Shown here piece by piece: positions 1 to 11,100 of a stretch of 64,000 bases of DNA. Location of the stretch: positions 3,020 through 67,019 of the forward strand of contig VXBP01009025.1 of NCBI GenBank assembly GCA_013400115.1. The letters are read 5' to 3'. The position numbers and the translations under genes were made by a program. Below the pieces are notes generated by a model. That model saw only the letters and a list, made by a program, of their open reading frames with translations, was not told the DNA's origin and searched no databases. Positions within the stretch are counted from its first letter, which is position 1, and every line of letters starts with the position of its first letter. The stretch comes from Rhinopomastus cyanomelas. Taxonomy: Eukaryota > Chordata > Aves > Bucerotiformes > Rhinopomastidae.

Positions 1-200
1 TTTCTTGTGCTGCAAGAATGCAGTCTTTGAATGTTGACCAGCTATCCTGAGCTCCCTTGCCTGCCAGTACCCTGTCCCATGGGATGTGCCCTAGCAATTG
101 CTTGAACAGGCCAAAGTTGGCCCTCCTGAAGTCCAGGGTTGTGTTTCTGCTAGCTATTCTGTTTCTACCACACGAGTCCCTGAACTCCGCCATCTCATGT
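1..200 (-). mobile_element. CR1 LINE fragment (ORF2, between endonuclease and RT), runs off left edge
   Basis: Read on the minus strand, this stretch encodes an in-frame CR1 ORF2 segment: 'HEMAEFRDS' near 200-175, then 'TTLDFRRANFGLF' near 150-105, then 'WSTFKDCILAAQ' near 45-5. In CR1 this linker follows the endonuclease and precedes the reverse transcriptase. The copy is 5'-truncated near 200, and its 3' part lies outside the window. It is a different insertion from the one at 1310-3350, because the segments do not continue each other. Family recognition is from conserved CR1 wording, so the subfamily is not assigned. Confidence 0.75.
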
Positions 201-1309
201 ACTGTCTTCTCCTTCTTTTCCCTAAAGCTAGCTTGTTTGTCCTAAAATGCAATTGTGTCCTTTTCTTTGGTTGTTTTTGCATAAGTATTCAGCTTTTTTT
301 GCAAAAGGAACTGTTAAAAAAGGGTCTTTCTAGAAATTACTATTCTGTTTGACAATCCTGCAGCAGAACAAGGCACAGCAGCAGTCTGGGAATCAGTGTG
401 AGGGATTCTGCATCTTCAGTGCAAATCAAGGCACTGATTTGATGGATTCTGTCCCTCTGGCTGCCCCACAGTGTGTCTGTCATCATGAGTGATACTGATA
501 GAGGTTGTGTTCAGTGCCCTCAAAAGCAGCCATGTGAAAACTTTGAATCAAGGCTAACAAAGGAATGATGAAATATAATTACTTCCTTTCCTCTTTTTTG
601 TTTTTACAATAAATTACTTGAAACCTGGATAGGTATGGAGCCACATGAAATAACCAATAAGGCTCAAACAAGAGCCATGAAGTGATTGAATTTTCTTTAT
701 GACGTTTTTCAGCCAGCTGATATATTAAACTTCTATCGCAATTATAACCATCATCTTAATGAGAGATTCAATGCAGATGTTAAATGTGCAGATGTGCAGA
801 TGTGAAAACTGCAGTTTGATACAAGTGTAAGAAAGAAAATACCTGGAGGTAGTTCTTTCAACAGCACTCAAGGAGGTTAAACAAATGTTTACATATGAAA
901 CATTGAGTTCATACAGGGTAAGAATACCAACAGTAAGAGGGCTCATCTGCGTTTAGGAGATTACAGAAGAAGAGAAATCATTTTTTACATAGATAAGCTA
1001 CAGTAAGTGCAAACAAAGAAGGTCAGAATTTACTGAGACTGGAAGACAGGAAAGGAGAGAGAAAAAAAAATCTTAATTGTTTTTGAGTGAAGTTAAATCT
1101 TGAGATATTTTAGGAAAGAAGGTGCTGACCAAGAGCTAAAAGTGGACTCATATGAAAGCATGGCATAGGGAACTTGGTCTTTTGCAAATGCTGGAGTCCT
1201 TTTCAGAGGGGAAAATAGAAAATCTGGTTTTTAAGAAGCCAGGGTGAAATCCTGACTGCATGAAGATCAGTGGCAAAACTTGAAAAGAGCCACACTCTGT
1301 GTCTTTATC
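201..1309. other. Unannotated AT-rich interval
   Basis: No supported gene or RNA. Open frames here are short and unlike known families. The 1148-1310 part may be diverged flank or CR1 sequence, because a minus-strand frame runs through it from the RT remnant without recognisable CR1 residues. Confidence 0.5.
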
Positions 1310-1435
1310 GAGATCATGAATAAAGATATTAAACAGAGATGGTCCCAACACTGAGTCCTGAGGCACACCACTTGTGACATGCCACCAGCTGGATTTAACT
1401 GGATTAACCACCATTCTTTGAGCCTGTCTGTTCAA

Positions 1436-2143
1436 CTAGTGTTTTATCCAGCAGATTGTGTGCTTGTCCAAGCCACGAGCAGCCGCAGTCAGCTTATCAA
1501 GGAGAATTCCACAGGGAACAGTGTCAAAAGCTTTTTGAAAATCCAGGTAAACAATATCCACAGACTTTCCCTTGTCTAATAGCTGGGTCATCCTGTCATA
1601 GAAGGTGATCAAGTTCATCAGGCAAGACCTGCCTTTAATAAACCTATGTCAACTGGGCCTGATCCCCTGGTTGTCCTGTATGTGAAGTACAATGGCACTT
1701 GAGATTATGTATTCTGTGACCTCCCCTGTTACCCAAGTCAGACTGACAGGTCTATAGTTTCCTGGATCCTCCTTTCTGCTATTCTTGTAGATGTGTGTTA
1801 CATTTGCCACATTCCAGTCCATTGGGATCTCCCCAGCTAGCCAGGATTTCAAGTAAATAATGGAAAGTGGCTTGGTGAGCACATCTGCTGACTCTTTCAG
1901 CACTCTTGAGTGCAACCCATCCAGCCTCATAGGCTTGTTTATGTCTAAGAGGTGTAGCAGGTCGCTAACCATTTCCTTTCCTATTGTGATGGCTCCATTC
2001 TGCTCTCCCTCTCTGTCTCGCAGCTCATGAGGCCTGTTGTCCAGGGAACACTTAGTTCCACTGCTAAAGGCTGAGGCAAAGTAGGCATTGAGCACCTCAG
2101 CCTTTTCCACATTATTCATTAATAGGTTTCCCTCTAAAGCCAA
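1436..2143 (-). pseudogene. CR1 ORF2 reverse-transcriptase, N-terminal half, broken
   Basis: Remnant of the CR1 RT, the enzyme that copies the element's RNA at the target site. The 2143-1649 frame shows 'KAEVLNAYFASAF', the 'LDINKPMRLDGLHSRVLKE' block (RT block 1-2 region), and 'RKEDPGNYRPVSLT', the conserved NYRPVSL motif. A second frame (1618-1436) has 'VDIVYLDFQKAFDTV', equivalent to the D..KAFD.V motif A that holds the first catalytic aspartate. A third frame (1435 downward) has 'SGVPQDSVLGP'. Two frame changes separate these blocks and the FADD box is missing, so the enzyme is dead. Upstream in-frame linker sequence continues to about 2530. Confidence 0.85.
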
Positions 2144-2763
2144 AATGGGATGGAGATTTTTCTTGATCCTCCTTTTGTTATTAATGAATTTATAGAAACT
2201 TTTTAAATTATCCTTAAGAGCTGTAGCTAAGATGAGCTCTAGCTGTTCTTTGGTCTTCCTGATTTTCTTTCTGCAAAGTTTGACTACATCCTTAAAGATT
2301 TCATTAGAGGCCTGCCCCCTCTTCCAGAGTTCATAGACTCTTTTTGTTCTTGAGGTGTAGCCAAAGATCCGTGTTTAGCCAAGCTGGTCTCCTTCCCTGC
2401 CTACTCATCTTTTGTCTCATAGGTACAGCCTGCTCCTGTGCCCTTAATATTTCCCTCTTGAAGTATGTCAAGCCTTCCTGGGCTCCTATATCTTTTAGGG
2501 CAGCCTCCAAAGGGACTTTGTCAGTCTCCTGAACAGGCCAAAATCTGCCCTCTGAAAGTCTCAGGTAATGGTTTCACTAGTCCCTCTCCTTGTTTTTCCA
2601 AGGATTGAAAACTCAGTGATCACTGTGCCCCAGATGACCTCCAACCTTTACTTCTCCCACAAGGTCTTCCCTGTTCACAAGAAGCAGGTCCAAGAAGGCA
2701 TCTTCCCTGGTTGGCTCCCTTCACCAGTTGTGTCAGGGAGTTATCTTTCACACACTCCAGACT

Positions 2764-2767
2764 GTCC

Positions 2768-2800
<33 letters not shown>

Positions 2801-2811
2801 CTCTCTCTCAG
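2764..2811. repeat. (CT)n / (GA)n microsatellite
   Basis: An interrupted CT dinucleotide run ending in 'TTTCTCTCTCTCAG'. It sits inside the CR1 ORF2 endonuclease region and breaks the frame, so it expanded after the element inserted. Confidence 0.9.
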
Positions 2812-3010
2812 CAGACATCAGGAAAATTGAAGTCCCCCATGAGCACCAGAGGCAGTGACTGTGAAACTTCTCCCAGCTGCCTATAAAAAATTTAATCTAT
2901 TTCCTTATCCTGGTTGGATGGTCTATAACAGATTCCCACCACAGTATCTCTCTTGCTGGCTTTACACCTAATTCTTACCCACAATGACTAAACTGTATCC
3001 TCACCTGCAT

Positions 3011-3349
3011 TCATTTGTATGGCTTCATATGTCTTTCTAACATAGAGGCTACTCCATAACCTCTTCTTCTTTGCCTATACTTTCTGAAAAGTTGATAGCC
3101 ACCAATTGCAACACTCCAGTTGTGGGAGTCATCCCACCAGGTTTCTGCGATGGCTACCATATCACAGTTTTCCTGCTGCACAATGGCCTCCAGCTCCTCC
3201 TGTTTATTGTCCATGCTGCATGCATTGGTGTATAAATATTTCAGGGAGGGAGCCGAGTATACAGTTTTCAATATTGAGGGGTGATAGCCCTTCTGGTTAT
3301 GTGTCATGCCACACTGCTTCACTGGTGCTGGGCTACTATTCCCACCCAA
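3011..3349 (-). pseudogene. CR1 ORF2 endonuclease domain, N-terminal remnant
   Basis: A 112-residue open frame resembling the apurinic-type endonuclease of CR1 ORF2, which in active elements nicks target DNA to prime reverse transcription. Visible family features are 'LKYLYTNACSMDNKQEELE' (about residues 36-54), the catalytic-loop stretch 'AETWWDDSHNW' (about residues 68-78, including the family's conserved ETWWD), and 'LFRKYRQRRRG' shortly after. The frame ends soon after this, where intact CR1 continues for roughly 150 more endonuclease residues; that part is out of frame downstream. It lies directly upstream, on the minus strand, of the CT-tract-interrupted remainder and the RT remnant of the same copy. 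No intact catalytic domain is expected. Confidence 0.75.
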
Positions 3350-3350
3350 A

Positions 3351-6163
3351 TGAGAATAATATTAAGAAATGTTGGACCTTGATGTGTTGTATAAGGGCAG
3401 TGTTTGGTAATGAGTGTTGGGGGAACTCAGTGACAACTTAGTATTTATTTGATATTTGAATGTGGATCTTCCACAGCTGGTAGAGAACACTGGTGTCATT
3501 TAGTTGGGAGAACAGAGGTAGCTGAAGTGGGAGCAGCTGGTAAAAATACTATTCAAGGTATAGTCAGTCTCAGTTCAGGGCTGTTCTGGATAAAATAAGC
3601 AGTAGCTGAGAAGCTTTACATGAGCGGTTCGGTAGAGGGATTAAGAGACAAGAACACAGAACAGAAAGAAACACAGAAAAGGAAAAATAATTGCTTGGTG
3701 TTTGCTTCAAAATGTAGTTCTGCAGTAGCATATATAGTACCGGTACTTCTGAAATAAGAATAGTTGCTACAGTTGGTGTTTCTGAATTCTTTTGGTTCTC
3801 TGATTTATAGCTATGACTCTTTGTTTTTACTGGTTATTTTTAGCAGATACTCTAATTCAAATGTAAAACAAATCTCAATAAGGCAATTTTATTGCCCTGT
3901 GGAATAAAAGTGATGTTCTTCAGCTACGTCTGATTTTGAAAATTCAAATATGTAATAGCAAACGATTAAGTAACTACAAATAAAAAACCTTGCTGAATAC
4001 TTAAAAGTTAAAAATTTAAGCCTTGGTACAGATTTCTGAAATAATTTTGGAACTATTTCAGAGCCTGAAACCCAGTATTTGTATTGGGATTTAATGAATT
4101 TGTGGGGATCTTGTACAGAACACACACTTTTCTTTTATATGAAAAGGTGATCATTAGAAGTGGTTACAATTTTCCAGTTTTCAGTCTCTGTATCACCATT
4201 ATATTATATCCCATCACATCATATTCAAGACTGTGCTTAAACATTTTCATTCTTATCAGACCCTGAGAAAGGCCTTCATATGGTTATCAAGCATTAATCA
4301 TTTGTTGACACTGGCAGCCGGGTTCAGATTCATCCCACTGACCTACAGCTGAATGACACCATATCCAGCTAAATAGCTGCAAAAATATTAATTGTATAGA
4401 TGATTCATTAATTTTTATATACTTGTTTGAATAATTTATTTTCATGACTGGTATTCAATAAACTCTGCAGCCAGCCTTAAAGCTGCTCTAATAACTAGGT
4501 AACATCTGGCACCTGCCAACAACCCATGCAGATCTCTTGCCTTTTGGGTCCACTAGTTCTCCATTTTAAGAGGAAAGGAAAGGTAAATATGGTCACCTTT
4601 TCTTTAATCTTTAAAATCCTTTTTTCAGCTTAAAAAATTGATGCTTCTGTTAACCTTTCTGACATGTTCTTACAGCCTTTGTGACAGATTGCACAATTCT
4701 GCTTTGATGGAGCTGTGGGAGTTTATCACCAGCTGTCAGTAGATGGTGCCACTTTGAGCTAGAGTGGAGCAAGGATATTACAAAACTCTGTAGATCCAGT
4801 TACCTTCTACCTTCCTCAGAAAACCATACTTTTGTATGTAGCTGTCCTCTTCCTTGCAGTCCTGTGCCTGGAAAACTTGTGGGCGATCTGCTGTTCTGTC
4901 TGACTACTTTGGGTTCTGCAGATGCCAGTGAGAACCCTCATTTAGGCATTTCTTTTTCTACCTGAGACAATATTTTGGTCACACCTGAGCATTCCTGTAG
5001 CAATTTAGGAAGAAACAGCTTTGAGCTGATGATTCTTACCCATAGCTGCTTCAGTTCTAATTATGGATTCAAAGATTCTTGACCTTCAGAAATATTCTGG
5101 CAAATCTAAAGTAGTAAGATCTTGACAGTAGGCTACAATTTGGGTTATTTAGAAGGAAAAAATATTGAAATCAGTTATACATTTGAATTTCAGTTTCTTT
5201 ATTGTAATTTAAGTTTGGTTCCATCTCAACCAGCTGATGAGTCATTTAGAAATTTTCCTTGCAGTGTTCCAGCTGTCAGAGATATCCAGGTAGTTTTTTA
5301 ATGTTACTTGTTATTATCAATTACTCAAGGTAAGTCATCATGTGGACATAAACTCCTATGATGAACTCTTTTATCCTTCATGCCTTCAAATTTTGGACTT
5401 TCAGACTTGGGCATTTTACAGTCTTCTTTATAAAATTAATTTTATACAAAAGCCATTCCAATTTGAGGCCTGGTTCCCACTTCCTGCACATTATTTCTGA
5501 AGTTGGTTTTGACAAATCTCTCCCATCTTCCTAATAAAATATGCAATAACTTCCTTGCTATAACGGAAAGCCCTTTAAAACTTATTCTTATTTGTTGAGG
5601 GATTGTTTCTGTGCAATTGAGATACACAGAGGTTTTTAGTTTTTTTACTTCTGTGACTGAATAATGCAGTTTTCTCCTACTGATCTGCCAGAGACATCAG
5701 TGAAAATATTTCTATTCATGCAAAATGCCGCTGCTCTAGTTATAACTTGCTTGAAAAGCTGAAGTGCATTTGTGCTGTTCTGAAATCTTTTATAATGTTT
5801 TCTGGTTCAAGCTCTTAGGACTTTAACTTACAAAAGACACCTTGTTAGACCCTGAAGGGCTTTATTTGCATGATTGGTCAGTACCTTTTCACCCTTCATC
5901 ATGTGTTGTTCTCAGCTTTGCTTTTGTGTTTTGTACTGATGTGCGGTTCTGACTGGATCTGCATTTAGCTTATGCCCCTGAATTTACAAGTGTCTTTAAA
6001 GGAAAGCAGGCTAAATTGTCCTCTTGATTACAGCACAACCAACCCACTGTAATTTCACAAGATTCTATGTTGCCTTGAACCTTGTTTCATTAGTTATATA
6101 TCAAATTGACTATCTGGAATGGATTTGTCATTTTTATTGCTATTGCATTTGTATGTCAATTTG
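3351..6163. other. Unannotated AT-rich interval
   Basis: No recognised gene or repeat family. A perfect 12-bp palindrome AGTACCGGTACT lies at 3736-3747. A possible very small plus-strand exon (5267-5329) with a good acceptor and a GTAAGT donor was noted but not accepted. Confidence 0.5.
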
Positions 6164-6617
6164 ATCATAGAATCATTAGGGATTGGAAGAGACCTCGAAA
6201 GATCATCTAGTCCAATCCCCCTGCCACAGCAGGATCACCTAGACCACGTTATACAGTCAGTCAGGGTTAGAAGGGACCACAGGATCATCACAGTTCCAAC
6301 TCCCCTGCCATGGGCAGGGACACCCCACCCTAGATCAGGCTGGCCAGAGCCTCATCCAGCCCAGCCTTAAACACCTCCAAGGATGAGACCGCCACCATCT
6401 TCCTGGGCAACCCATTCCAGGCTCTCACCACTCTCACGGTGAAGAACTTCCTTCTCAAATCCACTCTAAATCTACCCATCTCCAGCTTTGCTCCATTGCC
6501 TCTAGTCCTGTCGCTACCTGACATCCTAAAATGTCCCTCCCCAGCCTTTTTGTAGGTCCTCTTCAGATACTGGAAGGCCACAATATGGTCACCTTGAAGC
6601 CTCCTCTTCTCTGAAGG
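6164..6617 (-). mobile_element. Double-tailed (composite) CR1, copy 1
   Basis: Minus-strand CR1 with two different CR1 3' ends in tandem. Next to the octamer tail is a roughly 85-bp 3' end of the young subfamily (6164-6247, 'TCATTAGGGATTGGAAGAG...CAGGATCACCTAGACCAC'). It joins directly to a second CR1 3' end (6248-6617, 'AGGGTTAGAAGGGACCACAGG...', then 'GGCAACCCATTCCAGGCTCTCACCAC'). The second module encodes the C-terminal ORF2 peptide 'FFTVRVVRAWNGLPRKM' on the minus strand. The junction is the same as in the copies at 21956 and 43231. Confidence 0.85.
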
Positions 6618-8016
6618 GTTGTGTTTGTCACAAAATACACAATATCTCCCATACCATGGAAGGCCATAAACATTTGTAAACTGCTTAGACCAAACATAGG
6701 TAATCTTTGGAGCACATCTTAGTTCTTGAGCTCAGCAGAAAAACAATTTGTTTTCCTTTTGCTCAACTGAGCTTTGCCAAGGCCATTAAACATTGGCTTG
6801 TCCTGTCAGATCTCTGGACAGCTCTCTTGACAACGTGGGCCTGTGTCTTTTAAGTAATAGCCTGCTGAACGACCATGAAGTGGCTACAAGTTTGTGGAAC
6901 GCTTCCTTCATATTGTTTTGACATATGAAGCTGCATAACTTCACAGATGAAAAAGAAGAGGTAAGTTTTTGAGACTCCAAAAGCTCCATGAAAGATGGTT
7001 CTTCCATGACCTCTCAGTACTTCAGATAATTAGCACTCAGTGTTGCTTAGCTCTCTAGTGATGCTTACTAGCATTAATTGAAAGGTCCAAACCAAAATTG
7101 CTTTCATACATCAGAAAGAAAAATAAAATTTCAACACATTTTCATTTTCTAGCTTTCTGAAAACTCAAATTATTTCTTTTGATCAAAAAGAATAACAGTA
7201 ATCTGTTAGATATTCAAGTGTTTCTTTTTAAGACATGGAAAACAGGAAATTGATTGGTCAGTAGAGACACAGTAATATCCCCATCAGTTAAATATAAGGA
7301 GTTCAGATAAGTCCCCTGGCCTAGCTGGTACCTGCATGAGGCGTGGATCTAATGAGAGGAAAGGGCTTGTGGGTCTGCTGCTCTATCTCCTAAAGTACCA
7401 ACCTGTTTATTCCTCCAGATCACATAACACTGAAGTAATTGTAATTGTGCTTTCAATGCTGCCAGAGCTGAGTTGGATGAGCTTTGGATGCAAACAGGGC
7501 TAATTTAGTTAAGTTTATTTCCAATGCTTTTCCCCCAGTCACGAGTTACTAGCTACTTACTACACCTTCACCCACTGTTCCATACATGTTCAAGTCAGCA
7601 GACAGTTCTACTAATCACAGAATTACTTTACTGTTAATATATCTTGTTTAAAGACTGTTGAATCTGTCAAGGAGTTAAAAGTGTCAGTTAAACATTGGAA
7701 ACAGAAGAAAACTATTCTGAATTATTACATTAGAAAATGAAAGGGCCAGATGCCAAATGACAGCTATGAAACAAGTAGAGTGTTGCTTTGAGATGTTAGG
7801 GAATGAAAAACTTGCTTTTTCTGCTACCCAATAACTTTTCTGATGATGCTGTAGACTACATTTCCAGAAAGGACTGAAGGAAAAATATTTTAATCTTTGA
7901 AAGTAACCTAATTTTTTAAAAAAAGAAATATCAGCATATCCTTTTATCCTGTATTGCAAGGGTTTAACTACCGCTGGTGTTGTACTCATGCTTTGTGTTT
8001 GAAATGTTGTTTACAG
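6618..8016. other. Unannotated interval
   Basis: No recognised gene, RNA or repeat. A GTAAGT donor-like site follows position 6960, but all three plus frames upstream of it contain stops, so no coding exon is supported. Confidence 0.5.
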
Positions 8017-8157
8017 CTTGTACATGAGAAGGATGTGTATCACACACATGCTGGGGAGACCTTGTCTTCAGGCATCAAAGGGATGAAGATCACAAAAGGT
8101 TGCACCATCATTGCATGCCCAGAGTTTGGCTCCACAGGCTCCCCTTCTCAAATGTAA
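8017..8157 (+). CDS. Weak candidate terminal exon with overlapping poly(A) signal
   Basis: A plus-strand stretch that could be a 3'-terminal exon. It is preceded by an acceptor-like 'GTTGTTTACAG', stays open for 46 codons, and ends at a TAA that overlaps an AATAAA hexamer (8156-8161). The peptide contains 'GIKGMKITKGCTIIAC'. The spacing of G, K, T and C loosely resembles the region before the second catalytic residue in Tigger/pogo-type DDE transposases, so an ancient transposase relic is an alternative. No neighbouring exon was found. An open frame of this size is expected by chance in 64 kb, and I assign no function. Confidence 0.15.
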   Translation, partial: LVHEKDVYHTHAGETLSSGIKGMKITKGCTIIACPEFGSTGSPSQM

Positions 8158-11100
8158 TAAATGTTTTCCCTTGATTTATGTGTTTTTAATGGCTTCGTCT
8201 TGTGGTTTCACACTATCTAATCATACCAAATTCCAAATATGATGTGATGCCATTCACTTTTTTCCTATCTCTAAATTAATAGTGAAGAAGTATGGAAAAT
8301 ACTTTGCAAAATAGTTCAAACACCTTCACCGTCTTCTTGTTTTTTAAAACTTTCACAAGATTACTTTTGGCTTTCCTGATAACTTAATGGTTTGTCCTGT
8401 TGAGCCATTTCCTCAAGGAGTTTTCTGGCTTTTTCCCTTGCCATTTATCATTATTATTTTCTTCGTTTGCACAGTTTTTTTGTAATTTCTCTTTATCTTC
8501 CATTTGTTCTCTATCTCTTTGGTTTAGGGTGTTTCTTTGTGTTTCTTTTCATTTGCAATTTATTCTTATCCGGAGTTACGCTTTGTAGCTTCAATTATCT
8601 TTGCCAGGCACAGCAATGTTTTATGATAATCACTCTTCTTTTTCTTCTTGAATGTTATTGACATTCACATCCATAGCTCCACTCTCAAGTGACTAATATT
8701 TTGATCACTTATTCATGATGTTTTTATTTGATATTTCACTGTCTGTAACATTCTGGTTTGATTACTTCATCTGTATATATTTGTTTGTTTTCTGTTGCCT
8801 CCTTCTGTGGCTGTGTTGTCTACACCGTTTTTGAATACTCAGTCATCTCTGAAAAATTCACAAAGTAAATTACTGACCTGTAGCTTTTAAAAAAATATCC
8901 CAGATGGTAACCAATTATAGACTCTGAAGTTGGCATCTGTTGACAGGACCAAAATGCCTTCTGTTGTCGTCTGCAGTTTGACACCTCTAAGTGCAGACTG
9001 ATCTGTCAAACAGGTCAGTCAGCCACAGAGTCACAGAATCGACACATGCAAGCAACTACATACTTAGGGAAATGAAAATACTGCTTGGAGATATTTCTGT
9101 CTCTGTAAGAGAAAAAACTTTCCAGAGACATGAAGGACAACTTTTGAAATGTCAACTTATAGAAAGGTTCTTATAAAGCCTGTGTAAGTCAAAGTTGCAG
9201 TGTGAATGCTGTTGACTTCAGTTGTCTTCAAAGTCAGCAGGAACTATCCATGTGCTTCAGTTTCTTGTTTAACAAGGACTGTATGTCTAGATTCTCAAAA
9301 CCAGATTGAAGTATATACAGTTAGGATATAGTATATACTGTTTGGTATCTAGTAATATTCCTGTGATAACAAGAAAGAATATTTTTCAGATTGTCACATG
9401 CTTTAAAAGTTCTCAAAGGCTCTAAAATTGGAGAGCTGTTGTATGAAAAGTAGATGGTTGATCAGGGATCAAATCTGATGTGTGCTCATTGTGATGATTT
9501 CTTCAAATTCCAAAATTTCTCTTTTCCATTTTACTGGTTTCAGTTTCTTTTGTACTAAGCTGCTCTGTTTTGTCTAGATATTAAGAAGCAAATGGATGAT
9601 TTTCATAAGAACCACTTACAATTCTTGAATGCCCAACTGCTCTAAATAATCCTGGTTTGTGGTGCAGACTCTCGTGAAAAAATAGGCTCATAAATGTCTT
9701 GCACAAAATAACTTGGAAAATGATTTCTCACCTTTTTTTCTTGTGAATGTTCTGCCTGGATCAGTGAATAGGATTCTGGTTGCTTATCTGGCCATAATAT
9801 CAATAAATAAAATTTCTAAAACTGTAAGACCACAGTACTGATCAGGGATAACTTTCTCATTTTAAAAACTAGATGTCTTATTTGATCAGAAAAATGCTAT
9901 TAAAGTGACTTCAAAGAAGTACTCTGCTGCTTATGAGTATTTATTGTCTCCTAGAAGTAATGGATTATGGACAACTTTTGGATTACTTATAAGTCAGGCA
10001 CATCTTGAAAAACAGCTAGCTCAACTCGTGCCTCAAGTTTTGATATAATGCAATCCCCAGCCCTTAGAGTGAGATCAGTGGATGTTCTTGGACTATTCTC
10101 TGTTGCTTAGCCCTGGCACAACTCCCAGTCTGCATGCCACACTCTCACTGTCTAGAAAATTTTTTTCAAAAGGCATTAAATTAATTAAATGCCCCCTTCC
10201 TCCTTCCACTGAATTACACTGGATGTTAGGTGCCTTATGCTTCTCTGAAAATAAGTCTATACTAATACTATTTTCTACAGCATAATTTTTCATCCCTGAG
10301 TTACATGTGGCTGTGAAGTTCACATCAAAACCTAGGGTTTAATTTGTATCCTAGATAGCATTGAATTCTCAAAGTCCCAATCTGAGATGGTCTTTGTGTG
10401 TCCTAGATTTTAAATGCCAGTGATTCCTAACTCTGGTTTGCTATCCTTTTTCTTACACTAAGAGTGATCTGGCTGTGGGCTGATCTACACCATGAACCCC
10501 TTGCTCTTTTACTTTCTAAGCAAACCTTTTTGACCTTGTAAAGATTTAGTGTCTTGATAAAGAGTTAGCAACTAAAAGCATGTAAAAGATTCCAGACACA
10601 TTATTTGGAACTCCTTCTTTAGATCATAGCTCTAAAGAAAAGTGCTTCTTCCTTTGCTAGTCAGTTCCTTCTGTAATGCACATTTGTTTCCCTGGGCTAG
10701 ACATTTAGTGCCTAATCAGGCACTGACAGGACAATTACATAAAAGTTTTTTCCAAAGTCCATGCTCAGTTTTTTCTTAACCCCAAACCAGTGTCTGGATT
10801 GTATTAATTTATTGCATGGACCATACTTATCTTTTAAAGTCCCTATTTAAAAGAAGATTCTGTGTACTGTAACCCTTTCAGGTTGACTTTCTATTTCAAA
10901 TTTTCAATTTCAAACTTTCTTTCTCTGTGATTCTGTGATTCTTCTTTCAATTAAGCATCACTTCTGTAGTTTCCTCATGAATATTTAACTGTCTTTGGAG
11001 ACTTGGCTAATGTGCACAGAGAAGTCAAGTACCGTAGCAAAAGGTGGTTGAGAATATAAATGTATTTATCTTTTTTTTTGGTAATTTTAAATGTGAGTGC

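Larger units (their letters stand above)
1310..3350 (-). mobile_element. CR1 LINE, decayed copy with endonuclease and partial reverse transcriptase
   Basis: A roughly 2 kb CR1 copy on the minus strand. Its 5' part (3349-3011) encodes the start of the ORF2 endonuclease. The middle (about 2900-2520) keeps CR1 phrases such as 'SLECVKDN' interrupted by a CT/GA microsatellite. The 3' part (2143-1310) encodes the N-terminal half of the reverse transcriptase. Frameshifts and stops break ORF2 into at least four frames, so it is non-functional. It stops just after the RT block 'GVPQ.SVLGP', before the FADD catalytic motif. The tail and 3' UTR are absent. Divergence from the young copies in this window indicates an older insertion. 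Confidence 0.85.

Noticed and set aside
3736..3747. 12-bp palindrome AGTACCGGTACT
   Set aside because: A palindrome of this length is expected by chance and has no context.
5267..5329. Possible 63-bp plus-strand exon (TTTTCCTTGCAG acceptor, CAAG/GTAAGT donor)
   Set aside because: Two internal alternatives, a very short frame and no partner exon; not enough support.
10925..10945. GATTCTGTGATTCT resembling a CR1 octamer tail
   Set aside because: No CR1 3' UTR adjoins it; simple short similarity.
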